From contig NZ_JAKLTR010000022.1 of NCBI RefSeq assembly GCF_022012415.1, positions 1 to 64,000 on the forward strand: a stretch of DNA of 64,000 nt, in the 5' to 3' direction. Source of the DNA: Terrimonas ginsenosidimutans. GTDB taxonomy: Bacteria; Bacteroidota; Bacteroidia; Chitinophagales; Chitinophagaceae. Positions 1 through 8,123 of the stretch are shown in pieces; the first letter of the stretch is position 1, and each line of letters starts with the position of its first letter. The translations under genes were made by a program, and so were the position numbers. Under the pieces are notes generated by a model. The model ran no database searches and was not told the DNA's origin. It was given only the letters and a program-made list of their open reading frames with translations.

Positions 1-41
1 TACGTCGCGTATCGCCGCGTCCGCCGCGTTCCTTTACGCCA
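1..41. repeat. Right arm of a GC-rich intergenic palindrome (cut by window edge)
   Basis: The first 41 bases match the right arm of the palindromes at 12297-12412 and 22931-23056: the same CGCGTATCGCCGCGTCCGCC core followed by TTTACGCCA. The left arm must lie before the window. It belongs to the CTGGCGTAG family described in the findings. Confidence 0.75.
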
Positions 42-230
42 TTCAAATACTCATGGGTACACGATTAGCCCTTCGTGGAAGATTTAGAGGGGGCCTTACG
101 CAAGGCAGATAAGGTTTTGTCAGATGGAATAAAGCACATCAATGCGCCAGTCATTACGCCATCTTCTTTTCAGAGACAACTTTATTGTTTAACTTTCCGT
201 CTCATACCTGTTAAAAACATGTTATCAAAG

Positions 231-1049
231 ATGAAGTTCCTTTCCCGCAAATCTGCCCTGCTTCTTATTACTGTATTGCTTAGTGTCTTTCATGCATCTG
301 CTGCGATCGTAGACACCGTGCAGACATACAGCGCTTCGATGAAAAAGAACATCAAAGCAGTGGTCATCACTCCGGATAATTATGCAAATGCGAAAGAACT
401 TCCGGTAGTATACCTGTTACATGGTCATGGTGGCCGCTACTCAGACTGGTCGCGCGTAAAGGATATTCAAAAAGCCGTTGATCAGTACCAACTGATGATC
501 GTTTGTCCGGATGGCAATAATAGCTGGTACTGGGACAGTCCGGTTGATCCTTCCTATAAATATGAGACATATGTTTCAAAAGAACTGGTTGAATGGATAG
601 ACGGTAAATATAAGACCATCAGGAGTCCTAAAGGCAGGGCCATCTCGGGTCTGAGCATGGGCGGGCATGGAGCACTCTATCTTGCTTTCCGCCACCAGGA
701 TGTATTCGGCGCAGCGGGCAGCATGAGCGGCGGTGTTGATATCCGTCCATTCCCCAATAACTGGAACATGGCAGACCGCCTGGGAAAATATGCCGATAAA
801 CCTGATAACTGGGAAAAGAATACAGTGATCAATATGCTGCATCTTCTAACTCCGAATGCTCTCTCCATTATTGTCGATTGCGGAACAGAAGACTTCTTTT
901 TTAAGGTGAATGAAAGCCTTCACCGGGAGCTGCTGCAACGCAATATTCCGCATGATTATATTACCCGTCCGGGGGCGCATAACTGGGTATACTGGAACAA
1001 TGCGGTAGGGTTTCAGCTGTTGTATATGCATAACTACTTCGTGCGTTAA
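231..1049 (+). CDS. Secreted alpha/beta-hydrolase esterase (esterase D / Fes-like family)
   Basis: A 272-residue putative esterase of the alpha/beta-hydrolase fold, probably acting on acyl esters of a carbohydrate or phenolic in the periplasm or outside. The start at 231 is chosen because it opens with a classical signal peptide (MKFLSRKS, then a hydrophobic stretch ending HASAA); the open frame extends upstream but that part looks non-coding. Visible motifs are the oxyanion LLHGHGG loop, the nucleophile elbow GLSMGG with Ser142, an acid in the segment around Asp221, and His250 in PGAHNW. All three triad elements are in the normal order. The arabinose genes downstream suggest that it de-esterifies plant polysaccharide, but this is inference from context. 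The palindrome at 1058 follows its stop. Confidence 0.85.
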   Translation: MKFLSRKSALLLITVLLSVFHASAAIVDTVQTYSASMKKNIKAVVITPDNYANAKELPVVYLLHGHGGRYSDWSRVKDIQKAVDQYQLMIVCPDGNNSWYWDSPVDPSYKYETYVSKELVEWIDGKYKTIRSPKGRAISGLSMGGHGALYLAFRHQDVFGAAGSMSGGVDIRPFPNNWNMADRLGKYADKPDNWEKNTVINMLHLLTPNALSIIVDCGTEDFFFKVNESLHRELLQRNIPHDYITRPGAHNWVYWNNAVGFQLLYMHNYFVR

Positions 1050-1057
1050 AGGACAGA

Positions 1058-1180
1058 CTGGTGTAGGAGTAATGCAGAGAGCGCAGAGGACCGCGGAGAA
1101 CGCAATGAAATCAGCTTTTTAAACTGGATTCTTTGCGCCCATTGCGGTCCTTTGCGCTCTCTGCGTTACCCCTACGCCAG
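1058..1180. repeat. Intergenic palindrome, CTGGCGTAG family, copy A
   Basis: Left arm starts CTGGTGTAGGAGTAATGC and the right arm ends GCGTTACCCCTACGCCAG. The arms are near-complementary across about 40 bases, with purine-rich inner motifs of the GCAGAG type. It lies between the esterase stop and the araB promoter, so it could end esterase transcription or protect the mRNA 3' end, though there is no T-run. Confidence 0.85.
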
Positions 1181-1257
1181 CCAACACTCATAAGATCGCA
1201 GGCAATTCTCATCCTCAGACAGCCTGATTTCCCGCCGGAAAAGAATTGTAAGCTTTT

Positions 1258-1291
1258 TTAATTGTAAAATCTACAATTAATAATATATTCG
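1258..1291 (+). promoter_or_regulatory. araBDA promoter with overlapping palindromic operator (probable AraR site)
   Basis: A perfect inverted repeat TTAATTGTA-N5-TACAATTAA occupies 1258-1280. Its TTG at 1262-1264 is followed after 19 bases by TATATTCG at 1284-1291, one mismatch from the Bacteroidota -7 consensus TAnnTTTG. A third AATTGTA half-site lies at 1244-1250. The operator therefore covers the -33 element, the layout expected of a repressor site. The araR-type regulator sits at the end of the same gene string. That AraR binds here is inference. Confidence 0.7.
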
Positions 1292-1311
1292 TACCGAAAT
1301 CGCTTGCAAAC

Positions 1312-3012
1312 ATGACAAAACAATACGTACTGGGAGTGGACTATGGTACCGACTCCGTTCGTACAATACTCGTAGATACCTCTAATGGTGAAGAGACCGC
1401 ATCGTCAACTTTTTATTATCCCCGTTGGAAAGAGCAGCTGTATTGCAATGCCGAACTGAACCAGTTCAGGCAGCATCCTTTAGATTACGTGGAAGGGCTG
1501 GAGCATACTATCACGCAATGTCTGGCGCAGGTTGGACCGGAGGTTGCCGCGAACGTAAAAGCCATCTCGGTGGATACTACGGGGTCAACCCCTGTTCTGG
1601 TAGACAAAGCCGGAACACCGCTGGCATTACTGCCAGCTTTCAGCCGCAATCCGAATGCAATGTTCGTTCTCTGGAAAGATCATACAGCCGTTCAGGAAGC
1701 TGCAGAGATCAATGCACATGCGGCAAAGTTCGATACGAACTATCTGCAATTCGTGGGTGGTATTTATTCCTCTGAATGGTTCTGGGCAAAGCTGCTGCAC
1801 GTGCTTCGTGAAGATGCGGCGGTCCGTGAGTCGGCTTATTCGCTGGTGGAGCATTGTGACTGGATCCCATTCCTTCTTACCGGAGGAAATAAAGCGGACG
1901 AACTCAAACGCGGCGTATGTTCTGCGGGCCACAAAGCCTTATGGGCCGCGGATTTCGGCGGATTACCACCGGACGATTTCTTCAGCAGTCTTGATCCTGT
2001 GCTGAAAGGATTCACCGCACGTTTATTCACAAAAACATATACCTGCGATCAGCAGGCTGGCACCATTTCGAAAGACTGGGCAGAACGTTTGGGTCTTCCT
2101 GCCACTACTGTGATAGGCATTGGCGCATTCGATGCACATATGGGTGCTGTCGGCGGACAGATCGAACCGTATCATCTCAGTAAAATCATGGGAACGTCTA
2201 CCTGTGATATCCTTGTTGCTCCATTGGATGAAGTAGGTGATCAACTGGTACGCGGGATCTGCGGACAGGTGCCCGGATCGGTGATTCCCGGCATGCTTGG
2301 TATGGAAGCAGGACAATCCGCTTTCGGTGACGCTTATGCCTGGTTCAAGAATATTCTCACCTGGCCTTTACAGCAAACGCTGTCGAAGTCTTCTTTAATA
2401 GATGATAAAACAAAAGCGGCATTGCTCGAAGAAAGCATTGCTGCCATTATCCCTGAATTATCCAAAGCAGCAGCTTTAATTCCTGTTGATGAATACAGTG
2501 AGATCGCGATCGACTGGTTCAATGGCAGAAGAACACCTGATGCCAACCAGTTGCTGGAAGGTGCTGTACTGGGCCTCAGCCTTGGCACCGATGCTCCGCG
2601 CATTTTTCGGGCGATCGCAGAAGCGACCTGCTTCGGCGCCAAAAGAATTGTTGACCGTTTCGTCAGCGAAGGCATCGATGTAAAAGGGTTGATCGGTATG
2701 GGTGGCGTTGCCAGGAAATCTCCCTATATCATGCAGATGATGGCGAATGTGATGAATATGCCGATCCGTATCCACCGCAGTGAGCAGACCTGCGCGGCAG
2801 GAGCAGCGATGTTTGCGGCAACCGCAGCGGGCATTTATCCAAAGGTTGAAGAGGCCATGGCGGCCATGGGAAGAGGATTCGATATGGAATATTTCCCTGA
2901 GCCAGAAAAGATCGAAGTCTATGCAAAACGCTACCAGCGATACATCGCGCTGGGAAGCCAGATAGAGACTGAAACCATGTCACTTCACCAGGAACTGGTT
3001 GCCCAGGCCTGA
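1312..3012 (+). CDS. araB: Ribulokinase
   Basis: A 566-residue FGGY-family sugar kinase that phosphorylates L-ribulose to L-ribulose 5-phosphate in the cytoplasm. The N-terminal ATP-binding loop GVDYGTDSVR (residues 8-17) and the second-domain phosphate motif MGTSTCD (from residue 293) are clear, and the C-terminal GMGGVARKSPY segment is typical. Length matches bacterial AraB (about 550-570). It is the first gene of araB-araD-araA, with only 41 bases to araD, and follows the operator-promoter at 1258-1291. No anomaly was seen. Confidence 0.97.
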   Translation: MTKQYVLGVDYGTDSVRTILVDTSNGEETASSTFYYPRWKEQLYCNAELNQFRQHPLDYVEGLEHTITQCLAQVGPEVAANVKAISVDTTGSTPVLVDKAGTPLALLPAFSRNPNAMFVLWKDHTAVQEAAEINAHAAKFDTNYLQFVGGIYSSEWFWAKLLHVLREDAAVRESAYSLVEHCDWIPFLLTGGNKADELKRGVCSAGHKALWAADFGGLPPDDFFSSLDPVLKGFTARLFTKTYTCDQQAGTISKDWAERLGLPATTVIGIGAFDAHMGAVGGQIEPYHLSKIMGTSTCDILVAPLDEVGDQLVRGICGQVPGSVIPGMLGMEAGQSAFGDAYAWFKNILTWPLQQTLSKSSLIDDKTKAALLEESIAAIIPELSKAAALIPVDEYSEIAIDWFNGRRTPDANQLLEGAVLGLSLGTDAPRIFRAIAEATCFGAKRIVDRFVSEGIDVKGLIGMGGVARKSPYIMQMMANVMNMPIRIHRSEQTCAAGAAMFAATAAGIYPKVEEAMAAMGRGFDMEYFPEPEKIEVYAKRYQRYIALGSQIETETMSLHQELVAQA

Positions 3013-3053
3013 TCAATAATTAATCAACAGACGAATCAATATTTACCACAGCT

Positions 3054-3752
3054 ATGAATCCATACGAGCATATAAAGATCCAGGCTTATGAAGCGAATAT
3101 GCAACTACCTCAACTCGGGTTGGTGCTGTTCACCTTTGGAAATGTAAGCGCGGCAGACAGAAGTAAAGGAGTATTTGCGATCAAACCAAGCGGCGTTCCC
3201 TACGAACAGTTAAGTCCGGAGAAAATGGTGATCGTAGATTTTGATGGGAAAACGGTTGAAGGCAAACTTCGCCCATCATCAGATACACTCACTCATGCTG
3301 TACTATACAAGCACTGGGAGAAAATAGGAGGCATCGTTCATACGCATTCCACTTATGCAACAGCCTGGGCGCAAAGCCTTCGTGATATTCCTATCTATGG
3401 CACCACGCACGCTGATCATAATACGGTCGATATTCCCTGCGCACCTCCCATGGATGATAAGATGATCGAAGGTGATTATGAATATCAAACAGGATTTCAG
3501 ATCATGAATGCGCTGAAAGAACGTAAGCTCAGTTACGAAGAAATTGAAATGATCCTTGTGGGCAGCCATGCGCCATTCACCTGGGGATCTACTGCACATA
3601 AAGCCGTTTATAATAGCGCCGTACTGGAAGCTGTTGCTAAAATGGCTCATATAACCGAATCAGTAAAAGCGGATGCCGCAAGATTAAAAGATTCACTGAT
3701 CAAAAAACATTTTGAGCGTAAGCACGGCCCTAATAGCTATTATGGGCAATAA
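3054..3752 (+). CDS. araD: L-ribulose-5-phosphate 4-epimerase
   Basis: A 232-residue class II aldolase/epimerase that converts L-ribulose 5-phosphate to D-xylulose 5-phosphate, feeding the pentose phosphate pathway. Family features are visible: the phosphate-binding FGNVS loop near residue 30, KPSGVPY near 44-50, and the metal site with Asp77, His96 and His98 in VHTHS and His172 in GSHAPF. The length is the family norm. It is the middle gene of the arabinose operon; the 69-base gap to araA holds a small TGCCGG/CCGGCA hairpin at about 3770-3785 that could set relative expression. Confidence 0.97.
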   Translation: MNPYEHIKIQAYEANMQLPQLGLVLFTFGNVSAADRSKGVFAIKPSGVPYEQLSPEKMVIVDFDGKTVEGKLRPSSDTLTHAVLYKHWEKIGGIVHTHSTYATAWAQSLRDIPIYGTTHADHNTVDIPCAPPMDDKMIEGDYEYQTGFQIMNALKERKLSYEEIEMILVGSHAPFTWGSTAHKAVYNSAVLEAVAKMAHITESVKADAARLKDSLIKKHFERKHGPNSYYGQ

Positions 3753-3821
3753 GCAATGCATTAACCGTTTGCCGGCGTACCGGCAGACAATTCAATAAAC
3801 AAAAGATTTAAAAGATATATC

Positions 3822-5318
3822 ATGGAACTGAAAAAACTGGCCGTTTGGTTTATCACAGGTAGTCAGCATTTATATGGCGAAGAAACATTGAAGCAGGTAG
3901 CGGATCACTCTCAGACGATCGTTAAATCTCTCAATGCAGCTTCACTGATCCCGGTTGAAGTTGTATTTAAACCGACTGTTAAAACTCCTGAAGAGATCTA
4001 TCAGGTGATCATGGAAGCCAATGCAGAAAAGAATGTAATTGGCGTGATCACCTGGATGCATACTTTCTCTCCGGCGAAAATGTGGATCAATGGCCTGAAA
4101 ATTCTTCAGAAACCTTTACTGCACCTGCATACGCAATTCAACCGCGATATTCCCTGGAATGAGATCGATATGGACTTCATGAACCTCAATCAGAGCGCGC
4201 ATGGAGACCGTGAGTTTGGATTTATCGTCAGCAGGCTGCGCCGCAACCGCAAAGTAGTGGTTGGCCACTGGCAGGATGAAGAAACACTGAAAAGCATCGA
4301 TGCATGGACACGGGCCGCAGCAGGCTGGCACGACTGGCAGGGCGCAAAGTTTGTACGCTTCGGTGACAACATGCGCTATGTTGCAGTAACCGATGGCGAC
4401 AAAGTAGAAGCAGAATACAAATTCGGTTATTCTGTGAACACACACGGTATCGGTGATCTCGTAAAAGTGATCAATGAAGTGGGCGACGCATCAGTAGATA
4501 AACTGATCCAGGAATACGAAGACAGCTATACGCTTTCCAAATCCTTACTTAAAGGTGGTGAAGGCCGCCAGTCACTGGTTGATGCAGCAAGAATAGAACT
4601 CGGTCTGAAGCAATTCCTGGAAGCGGGAAACTTCAAAGGATTCTCTGATACATTCGAGGATCTTCATGGCATGATCCAATTGCCAGGTATTGCCGCGCAG
4701 CGCATGATGAAAGCCGGTTACGGTTTTGCAGGCGAAGGCGACTGGAAAACGTCTGCACTCGTCCGCGCGATGAAAGTAATGGGTAGCGGACTGCCCGGGG
4801 GTAATTCCTTTATGGAAGACTATACCTATCATTTCGATCCGGCCAATCAAATGGTACTGGGATCGCATATGCTGGAGATCTGCGAGAGCATTGCAGATGG
4901 TAAACCATCGTGTGAAGTGCATCCCCTGGGGATCGGCGGCAAAGCGGACCCAGTCCGTCTGGTATTCAACTCCGGCGCTGGCGCCGCACTGAATGCTTCT
5001 ATCATTGATATGGGCAACAGGTTCCGCTTACTGGTAAATGAAGTGGAAGCAGTGAAGACAACCGAAACACTTCCCAAATTGCCAGTAGCTCGCGTACTCT
5101 GGAAGCCTTATCCCGACATGAAAACAGGTTGTGCCGCATGGATCCTCGCCGGTGGCGCTCACCATACCTGTTACAGCCAGAACCTTACATCAGAACACCT
5201 CGAAGATTTTGCAGACATGGCGAACATAGAGTGTGTACTGATCGGTAAAGACACAAAACTGTCTCAGCTGAAAAATGAACTGAGATGGAGTGAAGTGTAT
5301 TATCAGCTTAATAAATAG
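3822..5318 (+). CDS. araA: L-arabinose isomerase
   Basis: A 498-residue L-arabinose isomerase (L-arabinose to L-ribulose), a manganese-dependent cytoplasmic enzyme. The four catalytic/metal positions are present in recognisable contexts: Glu305 in EGDWKT, Glu332 in MEDYTY, His349 in GSHML and the His447-His448 pair in GGAHHTCYS. Length equals E. coli AraA. Last structural gene of the operon; the start follows an A-rich leader with no obvious Shine-Dalgarno, usual in this phylum. The stop lies just before an AT-rich inverted repeat at 5330-5434. Confidence 0.97.
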   Translation: MELKKLAVWFITGSQHLYGEETLKQVADHSQTIVKSLNAASLIPVEVVFKPTVKTPEEIYQVIMEANAEKNVIGVITWMHTFSPAKMWINGLKILQKPLLHLHTQFNRDIPWNEIDMDFMNLNQSAHGDREFGFIVSRLRRNRKVVVGHWQDEETLKSIDAWTRAAAGWHDWQGAKFVRFGDNMRYVAVTDGDKVEAEYKFGYSVNTHGIGDLVKVINEVGDASVDKLIQEYEDSYTLSKSLLKGGEGRQSLVDAARIELGLKQFLEAGNFKGFSDTFEDLHGMIQLPGIAAQRMMKAGYGFAGEGDWKTSALVRAMKVMGSGLPGGNSFMEDYTYHFDPANQMVLGSHMLEICESIADGKPSCEVHPLGIGGKADPVRLVFNSGAGAALNASIIDMGNRFRLLVNEVEAVKTTETLPKLPVARVLWKPYPDMKTGCAAWILAGGAHHTCYSQNLTSEHLEDFADMANIECVLIGKDTKLSQLKNELRWSEVYYQLNK

Positions 5319-5329
5319 GAGATGCGTGA

Positions 5330-5434
5330 GAATTAAAAATTCAAAAGTAAAAATTAAAAAAATGATCAAAAACGATGGAATATTCATCTCGATACAGCGC
5401 TTTTTTTAATTTTTACTTTTGACTTTTTAATTAG
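5330..5434. repeat. AT-rich inverted repeat between araA and araR
   Basis: The left arm (5331-5362, containing TTCAAAAGTAAAAATTAAAA) is complementary to the right arm (5401-5433, containing TTTTTAATTTTTACTTTTGA), separated by about 38 bases. The right arm ends 2 bases before the araR ATG, so when transcribed the stem would cover the araR translation start. It may also slow or stop transcription from araA. The sequence type resembles intergenic repeats known from Bacteroidota. Confidence 0.8.
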
Positions 5435-5435
5435 T

Positions 5436-6146
5436 ATGAAGCATTATACCACACAACCCCGCTTCCTGCTCGCCATCGACTGCATCATCTTTGGGTTTGA
5501 TGGGGCTGAGTTGAAACTGCTGGTGATCCAGCGGGGATTTGAGCCATGCAGGGGGCAGTGGAGTTTGGTTGGTGGTTTTGTACAGCAAGGTGAAACGTCG
5601 GAAGAAGCTGCGAGAAGGGCGTTGAAGAATCTGACAGGTCTGGATGGCTTGTATATGGAGCAATTACATACATTCAGTCAGCCGGACAGGGACCAGGAAG
5701 ACAGGACGGTATCTGTTGCATACTTCGCTTTAGTGGATATACAACAGTACCGGCAGCAGTTGAGTGAAGATTATCACCCGGCCTGGTTTCCGATCAATCA
5801 TGAACCAAGCCTGATCTTTGATCATAACGAAATGGTTGAACTGGCGAAAGAGAAACTTCGCTATAAAGCAGCACTTCATCCGCTACTGTTTGAATTGCTG
5901 CCGGAAAAATTCACTTTGCCACAGTTGCAAAACCTGTATGAGTGCGTTTATAATACCAGCTTTGATAAAGGAAATTTCAGCAGGAAGATCCTGTCGACTC
6001 AAATGCTGACAAAGCTGAACATAAAAGATAAACTGAGTTCAAAGAAGGGTGCATTCTATTACCGCGTAAACGAGAAGAAGTATCATGCCAACTTCAATGC
6101 GTTTACAAACTTTGTAGGAGGGAAGTTTAAAAGTTTAAAAGTTTAA
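5436..6146 (+). CDS. araR: Nudix-fold transcriptional regulator of arabinose use (AraR type)
   Basis: A 236-residue protein with an N-terminal Nudix-like domain (about 1-150) and a C-terminal winged-helix region (about 155-230). This architecture is that of the Bacteroidota AraR/NrtR group, where the Nudix domain binds a ligand (L-arabinose in the Bacteroides AraR) rather than hydrolysing a nucleotide. The Nudix box at residues 47-69 keeps GX5E but has RAL in place of REx and NL in place of the EE pair, so catalysis is unlikely. It lies 117 bases after araA and probably controls the operator at 1258-1280. The last codons (KFKSLKV) are written in the AGTTTAA repeat that begins at the stop. Confidence 0.88.
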   Translation: MKHYTTQPRFLLAIDCIIFGFDGAELKLLVIQRGFEPCRGQWSLVGGFVQQGETSEEAARRALKNLTGLDGLYMEQLHTFSQPDRDQEDRTVSVAYFALVDIQQYRQQLSEDYHPAWFPINHEPSLIFDHNEMVELAKEKLRYKAALHPLLFELLPEKFTLPQLQNLYECVYNTSFDKGNFSRKILSTQMLTKLNIKDKLSSKKGAFYYRVNEKKYHANFNAFTNFVGGKFKSLKV

Positions 6147-6297
6147 TAGTTTAATAGTTTAAAAGTTTAATAGTTTAATAGTTTAAAAGTTTAATAGTTT
6201 AATAGTTCTTTAGGCTTGTGTATTTTTAATAGTTTAAATCTTAAATCTTAAACCTTAAACCTTAAACTATTAAACTTTTAAACCATTAAACTTTTTA
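6124..6297. repeat. AGTTTAA/AGTTTAAT tandem and inverted repeat
   Basis: From 6124 the sequence is reiterated AGTTTAAAAGTTTAATAGTT units, interrupted near 6210-6230, then their reverse complement (CTTAAACTATTAAAC) up to 6297. The whole forms a long AT-rich hairpin between araR and the GH51 gene. The left end overlaps the last seven codons of araR. Related single-sided or paired copies lie at 30455-30515 and 57711-57812. Confidence 0.85.
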
Positions 6298-6329
6298 CAC
6301 CCTTGCTTGTGTTGACTAAACTGTTTTAT

Positions 6330-7874
6330 ATGAAAAAACTGCTTGCCACGTTACTGGCCGTTCCAGCGTCATTGCTGGTTGGTCATTCCCAAACTGCCGT
6401 TACGCTGTCTGTAAACGGTGTTAATCCCAAACACACGATCAGCCGTCATATCTACGGTCATTTTTCGGAGCATCTTGGGCGTTGTATCTATGATGGCTTC
6501 TGGGTGAGTGATTCATTGAATGTGCCGAAGAAGGACCGGATCCGCCTGGATATTGTTGAGGCGCTGAAGAAGATCCAGATCCCGAATCTTCGCTGGCCGG
6601 GCGGATGTTTTGCCGATGAATATCACTGGCGTGACGGGATCGGCCCGCGGAATCAGCGGCCAACGATGGTGAATACAAACTGGGGTGGTGTGACGGAAGA
6701 TAACAGCTTTGGCACGCATGAATTCCTTGAGCTTTGCAACCTGCTGAATACAGAACCCTATGTCTCGGCAAACGTGGGCAGCGGTACCGTTGAAGAAATG
6801 GCGAAATGGGTGGAATACCTGAACTTTGATGGCATCAGCCCAATGTCCAACCTCCGCAAGCAGAATGGCCGTGAGACGCCGTGGAAGGTCACTTTCTGGG
6901 GAGTAGGCAATGAAAGCTGGGGATGCGGCGGTAATATGACGCCCGACTATTATGCGGATGAATACAAGCGCTATGCAACCTATGCACGCGACTATGCAGG
7001 AACAAGACTGAAAAAGATTGCCAGCGGATCAAATGGCAATGACTACAACTGGACGGAAGTGCTGATGAAAAAAGTTGGCCGCCAGATGTGGGGATTGACC
7101 CTGCATCATTACACATTGCCAACCGGCAACTGGGGTAAGAAAGGTTCGGCTACTGCATTTGATGAACAGGAGTATTTCAATACCATGCGCAACTGTTTGC
7201 AGATGGAAGAGCTGGTAACAAGGCATTCCGCCATTATGGACCGATACGATGCGGATAAAAATGTTGCACTTGTTGTGGACGAATGGGGGATCTGGACAGA
7301 TGTGGAACCCGGAACCAACCCTGGATTTCTATATCAGCAGAACAGTTTGCGCGATGCTTTGATCGCAGCAACCACGCTCAATATTTTCAACAATCACGCT
7401 GACCGTGTAAAGATGGCCAATCTTGCTCAAACGGTGAACGTATTGCAGGCATTGGTGCTTACTCAAAAAGAAAAAATGATCCTGACGCCGACGTACCATG
7501 TATTCGATCTGTTCAAAGTGCACCAGGATGCGAAACTGCTGCCGGTCTCCTTCAGCAGTCCCGATTATACTTCCGGGAATAAAAAACTGCCAGCCTTGAA
7601 TATTTCCGCATCAAAAGACTCTACTGGAAAAGTACACCTGACGCTGGTAAATATTGATCCTAAGAATAAACTGACGATCAGTACATCTCTGGCGGGTGTT
7701 AAGTTCGGCAGTGTAACCGGCCAGGTGCTTACTGCAGCAAAACTGACGGATGTGAATAGTTTTGATGAGCCGAACAAAATAAAGAACGTAGCTTTCAATG
7801 GTGCGAAGAAACAGGGAGATCAACTGGTGATTGAAATGCCGGCCCAGTCGATCGTGATGCTGGAATTGAAATAA
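6330..7874 (+). CDS. Secreted alpha-L-arabinofuranosidase, GH51
   Basis: A 514-residue GH51 enzyme that removes alpha-L-arabinofuranosyl side chains from arabinan, arabinoxylan or arabinogalactan. The ATG at 6330 is chosen because [21 protein letters not shown] is a signal peptide; the upstream TTG start adds nothing. The N-terminal half is the (beta/alpha)8 barrel with acid/base Glu195 in GVGNESWG and nucleophile Glu318 in VVDEWG; the C-terminal beta-sandwich ends in SIVMLELK. The motif [13 protein letters not shown] is typical of GH51. It lies in line with araBDA-araR, so the released arabinose is the likely substrate and inducer of that operon. A separate promoter is likely given the repeat before it. 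Confidence 0.95.
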   Translation: MKKLLATLLAVPASLLVGHSQTAVTLSVNGVNPKHTISRHIYGHFSEHLGRCIYDGFWVSDSLNVPKKDRIRLDIVEALKKIQIPNLRWPGGCFADEYHWRDGIGPRNQRPTMVNTNWGGVTEDNSFGTHEFLELCNLLNTEPYVSANVGSGTVEEMAKWVEYLNFDGISPMSNLRKQNGRETPWKVTFWGVGNESWGCGGNMTPDYYADEYKRYATYARDYAGTRLKKIASGSNGNDYNWTEVLMKKVGRQMWGLTLHHYTLPTGNWGKKGSATAFDEQEYFNTMRNCLQMEELVTRHSAIMDRYDADKNVALVVDEWGIWTDVEPGTNPGFLYQQNSLRDALIAATTLNIFNNHADRVKMANLAQTVNVLQALVLTQKEKMILTPTYHVFDLFKVHQDAKLLPVSFSSPDYTSGNKKLPALNISASKDSTGKVHLTLVNIDPKNKLTISTSLAGVKFGSVTGQVLTAAKLTDVNSFDEPNKIKNVAFNGAKKQGDQLVIEMPAQSIVMLELK

Positions 7875-7933
7875 AGAGTAAAATTTTTCGATAGCTGGCC
7901 CTGGCGATTCGATTGAAAGACCTGATTAATCAA

Positions 7934-8055
7934 CTGGCGTAGAAGTATCGTAATGAACGCAAAGCACCGCAGAGAACGCAATGAAATTTCTGTTGCCCGG
8001 TGATGTCTTTGCGCCCGAAGCGGGGCTTTGAGTTCATTGCGATACTTTTATGCCA
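7934..8055. repeat. Intergenic palindrome, CTGGCGTAG family, copy B
   Basis: Left arm starts CTGGCGTAGAAGTATCG and the right arm ends GCGATACTTTTATGCCAA, with purine-rich inner motifs. It lies between GH51 and the hybrid regulator. The right arm supplies a TTG codon that opens the upstream end of the next reading frame, which is why a start inside it was not accepted. Confidence 0.82.
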
Positions 8056-8123
8056 ATCAGCTCTTTCAATCGATCCCTGATCAACGAAACAATTTACGAT
8101 TGCCCCAACTGCTTGAACTGCTA

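Noticed and set aside
8028-8123. Longer N-terminus of the hybrid two-component protein from TTG 8028
   Set aside because: The extra 32 codons lie in the palindrome, and the ATG at 8124 gives a clean signal peptide.
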